A stretch of DNA of 64,000 nt from JAAZHD01 sp012510895 (GTDB lineage Bacteria > Bacillota > Clostridia > Caldicoprobacterales > DTU083). This document shows positions 46,799-54,889 of the stretch, piece after piece. Each line of letters begins with the position of its first letter. Position 1 is the first letter of the stretch. Under the pieces are notes generated by a model, which saw only the letters and a program-made list of their open reading frames with translations, was not told the DNA's origin and did not search any database. The stretch is from NCBI GenBank assembly GCA_050951465.1, contig JBMNJC010000023.1:1-64000 (forward strand). Reading direction: 5' to 3'. Position numbers and translations under genes: made by a program.

Positions 46799-47442
46799 GG
46801 TGAATTCGTATAATCCCCGCTCATACGGAAGGATAGTGTATATAAACTATCACTAAGATGTACACTTTCTACTATAACATCCTGAGGGACCACAATATCT
46901 ATAGCCGCAAAATTCCATAAACCTTTAACACCAGAACGTATCAGTCTGTCTGCTACTTCCTGTGCTTTCTCTCTGGGAGTGCATATTGCAGCTATATCAA
47001 TCTGGTTTTCTTTAATAAATTTTTCCAGTTCATCAATATCATACACGGGGATACCTCTTATGGACATGCCTATCAACCGAGGATTGATATCAAATAAACC
47101 CTTTATTATAAAGCCTTCCTTTTCAAAGCCAGTATAATTGGCCAATGCCTGACCCAGATTTCCAGCACCAACCACTATAGTATGATATTTTTTTGTCAAA
47201 CCTAATATTTTATGTATTTCTTGACGAAGCTCGCTGACATTATATCCATAGCCCTGCTGCCCAAAACCGCCGAAACAATTAAAATCCTGACGTATTTGCG
47301 AAGCAGTCAAGCCCATTCTCTGACTTAATTCCTTGGATGAAACCCTTTCTACACCGCTGTTTTCAAGATCGGTTAAATATCTGTAGTATTTGGGCATGCG
47401 CCGCATAACTGCCTCAGAAACATAATTCTTTTCTCTTGCCAA
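46795..47442 (-). CDS. rex: Redox-sensing transcriptional repressor Rex
   Basis: Senses the NADH/NAD+ ratio and represses fermentation genes when NADH is low. The 215-aa protein has an N-terminal winged helix (SEAVMRRMPKYYRYL, VSSKELSQRMGLTASQIRQD) and a Rossmann domain (VGAGNLGQALANY, GLFDINPRLIG, ICTPREKAQEVAD). Start chosen at TTG 47442, 7 nt after GGAGGG; this gives the normal Rex N-terminus, whereas the longer frame to 47583 crosses its promoter. Upstream lies a consensus promoter with a Rex-box-like site. manA follows with a 4-nt overlap. Confidence 0.93.
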   Translation of the reverse strand: MAREKNYVSEAVMRRMPKYYRYLTDLENSGVERVSSKELSQRMGLTASQIRQDFNCFGGFGQQGYGYNVSELRQEIHKILGLTKKYHTIVVGAGNLGQALANYTGFEKEGFIIKGLFDINPRLIGMSIRGIPVYDIDELEKFIKENQIDIAAICTPREKAQEVADRLIRSGVKGLWNFAAIDIVVPQDVIVESVHLSDSLYTLSFRMSGDYTNSP

Positions 47443-47507
47443 CTTCGAGCCCTCCAATCTCTGAAAAACCAATCCTTCAATTGGTTTCGTTTCTATATTC
47501 CCATTAT

Positions 47508-47537
47508 AGTATACTATTTTTCCTGATACTCTGTCAA
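47508..47537 (-). promoter_or_regulatory. Sigma-A promoter of rex-manA
   Basis: Minus-strand consensus -35 TTGACA (47537-47532), 18-nt spacer, -10 TATACT (47513-47508), about 65 nt before the TTG start. Confidence 0.75.
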
Positions 47538-47538
47538 T

Positions 47539-47556
47539 TTGTTCACAACTTTTCAA
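47539..47556. promoter_or_regulatory. Candidate Rex operator
   Basis: On the minus strand TTGAAAAGTTGTGAACAA matches 11 of the 14 defined positions of TTGTTAAnnnnTTAACAA. It lies directly upstream of the rex -35 box and within the divergent ABC-F leader, suggesting autoregulation. Confidence 0.45.
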
Positions 47557-47606
47557 TATTATCCTTTTCTGATAAAATATCATGAAAGCAGAAAAAGGAG
47601 AATACT

Positions 47607-49211
47607 ATGGTTTTATTGTCTTGTGAAAAAATATCAAAGTCGTTTGGAGCAAATAACGTTCTTTCTGAGGTATCATTTTCTATAAATGAAGGGGCTCGAA
47701 TAGGCATAGTGGGTTCCAACGGATCAGGCAAGTCCACCTTGCTCCAATTAATAACCGGAGATTTGGCCTGTGACAGTGGTTCTATCTATTTGGCCAAAAG
47801 TCTGACCATTGGATACTTGAGACAAAATGAGGCGATAAAAACAACCAATACCATATGGAATGAACTTCTAAGTGTCTATACTCATATATTTGAGATGGAA
47901 AAACGCATACGCTTCCTGGAAGAACAAATCTCCAGGCATACTGATATGAGTTCAAAAGAGTTCCAGGATCTATCCGTGGAATATGGTTCCCTACTGGAAA
48001 AATTTGCCGACATAGAGGGATATAGTTATGAAAGCCATATGAAGGGCGTACTGGCAGGATTAGGGTTCTCCTCCAAGGAGTTTGACCAACCAATCTGGCA
48101 GCTCAGCGGAGGTGAGAAAACAAGGGTTGCTCTAGTCAAATTGCTTCTTATGAAACCTAATCTTCTTTTACTGGATGAGCCAACAAATCATTTGGATTTG
48201 AATTCAGTTCAGTGGTTGGAAAATTTCCTGAAGGATTATCCCGGTACTATTATCTTGGTATCTCATGATCGTTATTTTCTGGACAGTATATGTGATTTCA
48301 TATTGGAGATTGAAAACCAAAGCGCCAATATGTATCAAGGTAACTATTCGCAATACTACAGGAAAAAGCAGCAGCGAAGAGAGATTCAGTTAAAAGAATA
48401 TGAGTTGCAGCAAAAAGAAATTCGGAGACAGGAAGAAATTATAAAACGATTTCGTTCTTTTAATCGGGAAAAAAGCATACGGGCTGCAGAAAGCAGACAG
48501 AGGGCATTGCATAAAATTAAACCGGTAGATAAACCAGCTTTCATGAAAGATATTCGCATGTCATTTCATTCCAAAAAACAATCCGGGAGAGATGTCCTTC
48601 GGGCAGAAGGATTAAAAATGTCCTTTAATAACAATGTTTTATTTGATCAGGTGTCTTTTTATATAGAAAAAGGTGATAGAATTGGAATTATCGGACCAAA
48701 CGGGGTTGGCAAAACCACCTTGTTTCGTATTCTTCTTGGTCAGCTTAAACCTATATCCGGAACTTTTCAAATTGGCACCGGAGTGGATATTGGATATTAT
48801 GATCAGGAACAGTCCAGTCTTAATCCTGATCAAACAGTAATAGATGAGGTTTGGAACTCATTTCCTCATCTGAAAGAAACAGAAATAAGAAATGTATTGG
48901 CTCTGTTTCTCTTTGCCGGAGATGATGTATACAAAACCATAAGTCAACTAAGCGGCGGCGAAAAAGGCCGTGTCATGTTGTCAAAACTTATGCTCGCCGG
49001 CAATAATCTTATGCTTCTGGATGAACCTACAAATCACCTTGATATGCCTTCAAAAGAGGTTCTGGAACAGGCATTGGAAGATTATGACGGAACTTTGCTG
49101 ATCATTTCTCATGATCGTTATTTTTTGAATAAAATAGTAGACCGTATATTTTTATTTGAGAAAAACGGTATAACTGAGTATCTGGGTAATTATGACGATT
49201 TTCTTGGTTAG
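47607..49211 (+). CDS. ABC-F ATPase, C-terminal domain removed by IS insertion
   Basis: Soluble ribosome-associated ABC-F protein with two ATPase domains. Domain 1: GSNGSGKSTLLQL, LSGGEKTRVAL, LLLLDEPTNHLD; the linker with arginine-rich helices; domain 2: GPNGVGKTTLFRI, LSGGEKGRVML, LMLLDEPTNHLD. The 534-aa frame ends one codon after the IS target site (the final Gly codon and TAG come from the IS). The original coiled-coil C-terminus continues beyond the IS at 50728-51043. Both ATPase sites are intact, so a truncated protein could still act. The gene is divergent from rex; AAAAGGAG precedes ATG 47607. Confidence 0.92.
   Translation: MVLLSCEKISKSFGANNVLSEVSFSINEGARIGIVGSNGSGKSTLLQLITGDLACDSGSIYLAKSLTIGYLRQNEAIKTTNTIWNELLSVYTHIFEMEKRIRFLEEQISRHTDMSSKEFQDLSVEYGSLLEKFADIEGYSYESHMKGVLAGLGFSSKEFDQPIWQLSGGEKTRVALVKLLLMKPNLLLLDEPTNHLDLNSVQWLENFLKDYPGTIILVSHDRYFLDSICDFILEIENQSANMYQGNYSQYYRKKQQRREIQLKEYELQQKEIRRQEEIIKRFRSFNREKSIRAAESRQRALHKIKPVDKPAFMKDIRMSFHSKKQSGRDVLRAEGLKMSFNNNVLFDQVSFYIEKGDRIGIIGPNGVGKTTLFRILLGQLKPISGTFQIGTGVDIGYYDQEQSSLNPDQTVIDEVWNSFPHLKETEIRNVLALFLFAGDDVYKTISQLSGGEKGRVMLSKLMLAGNNLMLLDEPTNHLDMPSKEVLEQALEDYDGTLLIISHDRYFLNKIVDRIFLFEKNGITEYLGNYDDFLG
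49199..49206. repeat. Left target-site duplication of the second IS256 element
   Basis: TTTTCTTG, identical to 50720-50727. Eight bases is the usual length for IS256-family elements. Confidence 0.88.
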
Positions 49212-49289
49212 TGTCAATATAAGTTCGCAAAATTTATCCGGAAACTCCGAATGGCAAGCACGAAACATCGATATATGAAAGTGTTCCAG

Positions 49290-49424
49290 GGAAATCAAGG
49301 GCGAGCGTAAGCGAGTTCATCTTGACCCTTGATTTCCAATTTGCTATTTATCCTTTTGTTTCCCGGTCTGTAATGACAGACCGGCTGCCCTCCGGCGAGG
49401 ACGGGGTTTGGGGCAGAGCCCCAA
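49290..49424. other. Highly structured tail of the IS256 element
   Basis: Three hairpins follow each other: GGAAATCAAGGG with CCCTTGATTTCC (49290-49337), CCGGTCTGT with ACAGACCGG (49363-49384), and GGTTTGGGGC with GCCCCAACC near 49405-49427. They lie between the transposase stop and the left inverted repeat and may shield the element from transcription of the host gene. Confidence 0.6.
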
Positions 49425-49425
49425 C

Positions 49426-50619
49426 CTAAGCTGCTTTCCATAGATCCTCTTTCGTCAGCTGAATGATTTCAGGCTTAATATATGATCGTCCTGTGGACCA
49501 TTCTTCTGAGTACTCGATAAGATAAGTTGTTATTAGACGAATGTAAGAATCCATGTTGGGGAAAACCCCAACTACTGCTGTTCGTCTCCGAATTTCCCTA
49601 TTGAGCCGCTCCAGGATATTGGTGGATGAAATCTTCCGGTGATCGATTCGTTTAAAGGCATAAAACTGCAGTGAATCTTCAAGGCCTTGTTCTAAAACTT
49701 CTATTGCTGTAGGGTATTGATGCTCATATGTGTCCATAATTGAGTTTGCATAGGCTCTGGCACTTTCTAAATCAGGTTGTAACCAGATTTGCTTTAGCTT
49801 CTTGGCAAACTCTAATTTACTTTTTGCCGGTACATGAGCAAGGATGTTACGCATAAAATGCACTTTGCAGCGTTGCCAGCTGCAACCAACAAAAGATTTT
49901 TGGATGGCCTTAACAAGCCCTTTATGTGCATCCGAAACTACAAGCCAGGTATTCTTCATTCCGCGTTCTTTAAGATTCTCAAATAAGCTTTGGTAAGTTG
50001 TTTCTGATTCTTCGTACATAGGCTCTATTGCCAGGATATCCCGTTTACCGTTTTCATCGATTCCTACCACTACAGCCACTGCCAGGTTTTTAACCTGGTG
50101 CCCTACACGGATTTTTTCGTACAATGAATCCACCCACAAGACCGGATATGTTTCTTGCAGAGGTCGTTGTCTGAAAGCAGCCACCTGGTCATTTAACTCC
50201 TTGGTTATCTGAGATACCTGGCTGCGCGAAATGGAATCAATGCCAAGACTTTTTGCCAGTTTTTCTATCTTTCGAGTCGATACACCATTGATATAGGCTT
50301 CATGGATGACATTCATTAATGCTACTTCTGATCGTTTTTTTTCTGTGACGAAGAAAGGAATATAACCACCTTTGCGGATTTTAGGTACAAAGAGATACAT
50401 GGTTCCCAAGCGTGTATCAAAACGTCGAACTCGATAACCAGAACGGTATCCTGTACGTTGAGGATTGTGTTCTGATTTGGAGGCATTGATCTTTGCTGCA
50501 ACTTCGACTTCCATAAGCTGCTCACATAGCCATTTGAGCATAGAGAGCATCGGATCTTCTTCTGCTAAAAATTGCAATAGCATTTTTTCTAAATTTAGTT
50601 TATTATTAGAGTAAGCCAT
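49426..50619 (-). CDS. IS256-family transposase (second element)
   Basis: Mutator-type DDE transposase of 397 aa. Features: GVSTRKIEKLAKSLG, the Asp in VLWVDSLYEKIR, the second Asp in LVVSDAHKGLVKAI, WQRCKVHFMRN, and the Glu in SSTNILERLNREIRRRTAVVGVFP (two reads). Start given at ATG 50619, with GGAGGAG upstream. The frame is intact, so the element could be active. Confidence 0.94.
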   Translation of the reverse strand: MAYSNNKLNLEKMLLQFLAEEDPMLSMLKWLCEQLMEVEVAAKINASKSEHNPQRTGYRSGYRVRRFDTRLGTMYLFVPKIRKGGYIPFFVTEKKRSEVALMNVIHEAYINGVSTRKIEKLAKSLGIDSISRSQVSQITKELNDQVAAFRQRPLQETYPVLWVDSLYEKIRVGHQVKNLAVAVVVGIDENGKRDILAIEPMYEESETTYQSLFENLKERGMKNTWLVVSDAHKGLVKAIQKSFVGCSWQRCKVHFMRNILAHVPAKSKLEFAKKLKQIWLQPDLESARAYANSIMDTYEHQYPTAIEVLEQGLEDSLQFYAFKRIDHRKISSTNILERLNREIRRRTAVVGVFPNMDSYIRLITTYLIEYSEEWSTGRSYIKPEIIQLTKEDLWKAA

Positions 50620-50719
50620 CGGTTTTTCACTCCTCCTTGGTTTGCTCGTCACTTACCAAATTCGGAGTGACCGATGGTTTTTCCTTCTTTTTATTTTGCG
50701 AACTTAATTATACATGATC

Positions 50720-51043
50720 TTTTCTTGAAAAACGGAGAAATGAGGAAATAATGGCATCTTTAAAAGAAAAAGCACCTGTTGGAATGACAAAAACCGGAAA
50801 ACAGGAAAACAAAAAAAGGAGCGGGAGGAAAGGCAAAAACGCAGAGCCTACCAACAACTCCTTGAAAATCTGGAAGAAAAAATTCAATCGCTGGAAGAAG
50901 CCGTAAAAATGTTGGAAGAGCAATTAACTGATCCTGAATTGTATAAAGATATTGATAGAATGTTAAGCGTACAAGAAAAATATAACCAAACTAAAGCTTC
51001 ATTGGATCAAGCCTACCAGAAGTGGATGGATCATCAGTTATAA
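50720..51043 (+). pseudogene. Severed C-terminal fragment of the ABC-F gene
   Basis: After the right target duplication the sequence continues the ABC-F frame (FLEKRRNEEIM), then past an A7 tract (50811-50817) changes frame to a typical ABC-F coiled coil (EREERQKRRAYQQLLENLEE, QLTDPELYKD, ending KWMDHQL at 51043). It has no start of its own. The extra frame change fits decay after separation. Confidence 0.85.
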
Positions 51044-52061
51044 ATATACCTTCTCGCCCTTTTTTTCTGCCGATTCCATCTCTGCCTGTGCAATTCGAAT
51101 GGTTTCCATAGTGCTGTAAGGGCTGACAATATCAATGGGTTTATCATTAAGTATTGAATCTATAAAATACTTAATCTCTCTGTAATAACCATCTTCCGCA
51201 GGCAAATCCGGATTGAATGATTCTCCGTCATTCGGATTAACTGTCAGTTTACCCTTTTCAAAGATAATATTGCCTCTTTCAAAGTTTACACGGAACAGCA
51301 TCTGGAATCCATAATCGCCATTCAATGTCCAATCATCTTCTGCAGTTATAACGCTGTTGCCATCATATATATATCGTGTTGACACAATGTCATAGCCGCT
51401 GCCGGGAATAACATTTGCACCTATAGTGGAAACTGCCTTTGGTACCCCCAAATATCCAGTTTATTGTGTCAACGTCGTGTATATGCTGATCCAATAATGC
51501 GCCGCCGGATATCTCCTTTTTCAATAGCCAATTATTATAGGACCATTTTGGTGTTGCTCCTCCACGGAAGAAATATGCCCCGGTTACTCTTCCAAACCTC
51601 TTGGTTTCTACGCATTCTTTCAGGTATTCATACTGAGGGAAAAAGCGTAAGCACTGTGCTATCATAAGCTTTTTATTATTTTTTTCTGAAGCATCTATCA
51701 TGGCTTTACACTCTTCTACATTCAATGCCATAGGCTTTTCACATAATACATGGATACCCTTATTAAGTGCTTTAATGGACGCTTTCGCATGCAGATAAGT
51801 CGGCAGGGCTATATCCACATAGTCTAAATTTTCGTTTTCCAGCATCTCATCGATATCAGTATACAGATTGTACTTCGAAAAATCATATTTTTTATTGCCG
51901 ATATCGATATTACCCGGAACGAAAATATTGTTAAATTTGTTTTCATCTATGTCACATATGGCAGTTAATCTAATAGGATAACCTTCGGACTCAAGTTTTA
52001 GATAATTCTCCAGGTGGCCTCTTCCCATAAAACCAATACCAATCAATCCAACTTTTAACAT
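51038..52061 (-). pseudogene. Gfo/Idh/MocA-family oxidoreductase with a G5 frameshift
   Basis: The N-terminal frame (to 51390) has the Rossmann loop GLIGIGFMGRGHLENY, the EKPMALN motif and the ALLDQHIHDVDTINWIF helix; the C-terminal frame (51451 to 51038) continues with GVPKAVSTIGANV. The frames meet at a G5 tract (51445-51449 on the minus strand); four G would restore one 340-aa oxidoreductase. Last gene of cluster B. Start at ATG 52061 with AAAGGAG upstream. It may be inactive, phase-variable or a sequencing error. Confidence 0.82.
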
Positions 52062-52103
52062 AATTAACCCGACTCCTTTCACGGATTATTTTATATACAG
52101 CCT

Positions 52104-52940
52104 TTACCTGCCTAAAATCTGATCCATTGACCTGGAGGTGTTGTATATAATCTGATTGGTATAGTGCTTGTAGTTAGGTATCATTTCTGCTATAGCATAG
52201 TCTGTATAACCTACTTCCTTGAATGCTTTCATTACCTCAGGATAGTTTACATCTCCTGCCAGCAGATCTACAAAACCTTCAAGTGTTCCTACAGCCCTTC
52301 TAAAATCTTTGAAATGAACTTTCTTGATTCTTTTCCCCAGAATTCTAATCCAATGTTCCGGATACCCTGAGTATATTATATTTCCAACATCTAGATAAGC
52401 TCCAACATAAGGACTGTTGATCTTATCTATAAAATCTCGCATTTCCAAGGGAGACAACAGAAACTTGTTCCAAACATTTTCCAGTCCGATGCTGACTTTT
52501 ACAGATTCCGCTTCATCCTTTAACTCGGCAAAAGCCTCATATGCAAGGTCATAGGCTATATCATATGGTACTACTTCACTATCCGGTGAAAGTGTAGCTA
52601 CTGCACCGGGAACAACGAGTATACAATCGGCTCCTAACAATGCTGCGATTTCTAATTGTTTTTTAACAATGTCTTTGGATTTCTGCCTGATTTTCGGATC
52701 AGAACTGGTAATCGGATAAGACCAATACAAGCCGGTAGCAAGGCTTGGAATCTCAATTCCTGCATCTTCCGCTGCCTTTTTTATTTGTAGAATATCTTTT
52801 TCTTTGCTGTCCAAGGCAACTTCTCCTGCTTCATCCAAACTAAGTTCTATTCCTTCAAAACCGGCATCCTGTGCCATGGTTATACATTCCCTGACAGTCA
52901 TACCATTTTTAAAAGACCAGATATTAATTCCTTTTTTCAA
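52104..52940 (-). CDS. Sugar phosphate isomerase/epimerase-type TIM barrel protein
   Basis: Xylose-isomerase-like (AP endonuclease 2 fold) protein of 278 aa, probably an isomerase, epimerase or dehydratase of a sugar or cyclitol. It shows GINIWSFK, GFEGIELSLDEAG, LLGADCILVVPG, IGLENVWNKFLLSP, GAYLDVGNI and KKVHFKDFR, with Glu, Asp and His residues at the usual metal-site strands. Start at TTG 52940, 8 nt after AAGGAGG; the longer frame to 53024 has no such site. Cluster B member, 43 bp before the oxidoreductase. Confidence 0.87.
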   Translation of the reverse strand: MKKGINIWSFKNGMTVRECITMAQDAGFEGIELSLDEAGEVALDSKEKDILQIKKAAEDAGIEIPSLATGLYWSYPITSSDPKIRQKSKDIVKKQLEIAALLGADCILVVPGAVATLSPDSEVVPYDIAYDLAYEAFAELKDEAESVKVSIGLENVWNKFLLSPLEMRDFIDKINSPYVGAYLDVGNIIYSGYPEHWIRILGKRIKKVHFKDFRRAVGTLEGFVDLLAGDVNYPEVMKAFKEVGYTDYAIAEMIPNYKHYTNQIIYNTSRSMDQILGR

Positions 52941-53064
52941 TGACAGAACCTCCTTCATACATAACATTATACTAACTAATAAAATGAAAACATACCGATG
53001 TGACACCAGCATAAGATGCCACATCGGTAAAAATGCAAATTAAACGATCAAAAATATAATTTGC

Positions 53065-53769
53065 TTAAGGCAGTAATCTCTCCGTTCTTAACCGCGGCCA
53101 AGCCATGCATTGCCTGAATCCTTCGGCATAGGCTGCACCGCATTGAAGTCCTCTGAATTTAGAACAGGTCCTGACAAAATCCAGAAAGTCTATTTTATCA
53201 TGCTCCAGCATCCAGTCGATTTGGCTCCTGTGTTGACTTAATGCTTTCAGTTTAGTCTCGATTGTATCTGATATATCAACATATTCTGTAGGTAAAAAGC
53301 CTACACCTGCCAGGGTGTCCATATAAAATATCGGAACAATATTTCCATAAGCTTCAGATTTTGTTTCCATATGCGGAATGCTGGACCCAAATGAAGCATC
53401 GAAGACAAGCTTGCTGGTCTCCACATGATCCCGCATATAATCATCCGGATTATGAGTAATGATAAGATCGGGCTTATAAAACCGAATGACCTCTATCATT
53501 TTTTTCACCAGTTCTTTGTTGGACGATTCCACATGCAGATCTCCTACGTCCAGAGTCACAGATTCTGCACCAATAATTGCAGCACTTTCTTTCGCTTCTC
53601 TTGCCCTAATTTCGCGTAATTCTTCCTTGCCAATAATTACATGCCCCAAATTCCCGTTTGCCACATGACACATTACTACCTTATGTCCGAGTTTGCTGTA
53701 TTTGGCCAAGGTTCCGCCGCAGCCTATTTCCAGGTCATCCGGATGACAACCTACTGCTAATATATTCAT
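53065..53769 (-). CDS. PIG-L-family N-deacetylase
   Basis: Zinc-dependent deacetylase of the LmbE/PIG-L family, 234 aa, acting on N-acetylglucosaminyl compounds in known members. The zinc motif is VGCHPDDLEIGCGGTL, with THNPDDYMRDH as the second conserved block. Start given at ATG 53769; GTG 53778 is also possible with AAAGGCAGG upstream. In cluster B it would free the amino group that the neighbouring NagB-like enzyme could remove. Confidence 0.9.
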   Translation of the reverse strand: MNILAVGCHPDDLEIGCGGTLAKYSKLGHKVVMCHVANGNLGHVIIGKEELREIRAREAKESAAIIGAESVTLDVGDLHVESSNKELVKKMIEVIRFYKPDLIITHNPDDYMRDHVETSKLVFDASFGSSIPHMETKSEAYGNIVPIFYMDTLAGVGFLPTEYVDISDTIETKLKALSQHRSQIDWMLEHDKIDFLDFVRTCSKFRGLQCGAAYAEGFRQCMAWPRLRTERLLP

Positions 53770-53847
53770 ACTATACACAACCTGCCTTTCACTTTTGTTT
53801 GCATAAATCTTCAGATACTTGGACTCTCATGATTCAATACAAAAATG

Positions 53848-54798
53848 CTATTTTAAATCCGGAGACAGCGGACCTGCCAGATCCTTTATGAAAAAGAGTT
53901 TCCCTGGTAAAGTAGGCATAAAACTGGACGGCACCCATATATCAGGCCTGTATCGTAATGTCACCCATAGAGACATGCCCTGCCACATCATGCCTCTCTC
54001 ATAGCATCCGTCACATCCGCCAATTATCTTGTCGGATTTCAGGAAAATTCCAGGGCCGATGGTGTTTGCAAAGGCAGGTACCATGGTTGTTCTGCTTTTA
54101 AAGCTTGTCAGAGCATTTTGTTCCAATGTCAGAGGATGCAATTTTGCCCCTATACGGTAAGTCTGCGCCTTCCATTCTTCTACACTGCCAAAGTCTTCAG
54201 CAAAATGCGGTTCCCAGAAAGCAATATGGAAAACCCTGCCGATACCGAAAACTGTAACTTGTTTTGCCCCTTCGGCGCGTAGTTCAGCAATTTTTTCTGG
54301 ATATGTGGGGAGATTGTCTTTAGTGGCAAAGTTTCTCTGCTCCTCTGGTATGGTAAGTGAGCCAAGAGGATTGTATAAGGCTTTTTCCATTGCATTCTGG
54401 AAAGCACCCGGAGAACTCGGATCCAGCGTTACACCGGATTCATCACTCCATTCATCCATATTGAAACCATAAACATGCTTACAGTCTACTTTCCATTCGG
54501 TCAAGAAGTAAACTGCCCATTCATACATCGACATTGGACCTACAGGCAGAATCATAATAAGCTTTTTCCCTTCGTCTTTTGCCTGCTTAATGGTAAGAGC
54601 AATTTCATGTCCCATCTTTGCACCCAGTGTGGTATTGTCATCGCACATTACTGGGCGAAAGTCCTCATGCCAGAAATCTTGTCTCTCAAAAATCGCTTCA
54701 GCCGGATGAGAACAGCAAGCATCCATTCGTTCAAGATCCCAGCCTTTCGGGTAAAAATTCTCCATATGAGAATTCTTAATGGTTGTTAATAAATTCAT
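53848..54798 (-). CDS. Glucosamine-6-phosphate deaminase-like isomerase
   Basis: A 316-aa protein of the NagB/sugar-phosphate-isomerase fold, with LIMILPVGPMSMYEWAV, YGFNMDEWSDESG (the NagB-type active-site Asp region) and the C-terminal FANTIGPGIFLKSDKIIGG. It is longer and more divergent than NagB (about 245 aa), so deamination-isomerisation of an amino sugar is likely but the substrate need not be glucosamine 6-phosphate. It is 79 bp upstream of the PIG-L gene in cluster B. Confidence 0.82.
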   Translation of the reverse strand: MNLLTTIKNSHMENFYPKGWDLERMDACCSHPAEAIFERQDFWHEDFRPVMCDDNTTLGAKMGHEIALTIKQAKDEGKKLIMILPVGPMSMYEWAVYFLTEWKVDCKHVYGFNMDEWSDESGVTLDPSSPGAFQNAMEKALYNPLGSLTIPEEQRNFATKDNLPTYPEKIAELRAEGAKQVTVFGIGRVFHIAFWEPHFAEDFGSVEEWKAQTYRIGAKLHPLTLEQNALTSFKSRTTMVPAFANTIGPGIFLKSDKIIGGCDGCYERGMMWQGMSLWVTLRYRPDIWVPSSFMPTLPGKLFFIKDLAGPLSPDLK

Positions 54799-54889
54799 TT
54801 TCTCTCACCTTTCTATATTATTTTTTATTTCTTACATAAATTCATAGATTTTTATGTCCATGTTATTAAGAGAACTTAGAGAATAAAGC

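Larger units (their letters stand above)
49207..50719 (-). mobile_element. Complete IS256-family insertion sequence inside the ABC-F gene
   Basis: A 1513-bp element with 27-bp terminal inverted repeats (20 of 27 identical, both with TAAGTTCGCAAAAT) and a perfect 8-bp target duplication. It interrupts the 3' end of the ABC-F gene. Left of the transposase stop it holds a 200-bp non-coding tail with three strong hairpins. Confidence 0.93.

Noticed and set aside
47443..47583. 47-residue N-terminal extension of Rex
   Set aside because: It runs through a consensus promoter and has no start site; TTG 47442 has an ideal ribosome binding site and yields the family N-terminus.
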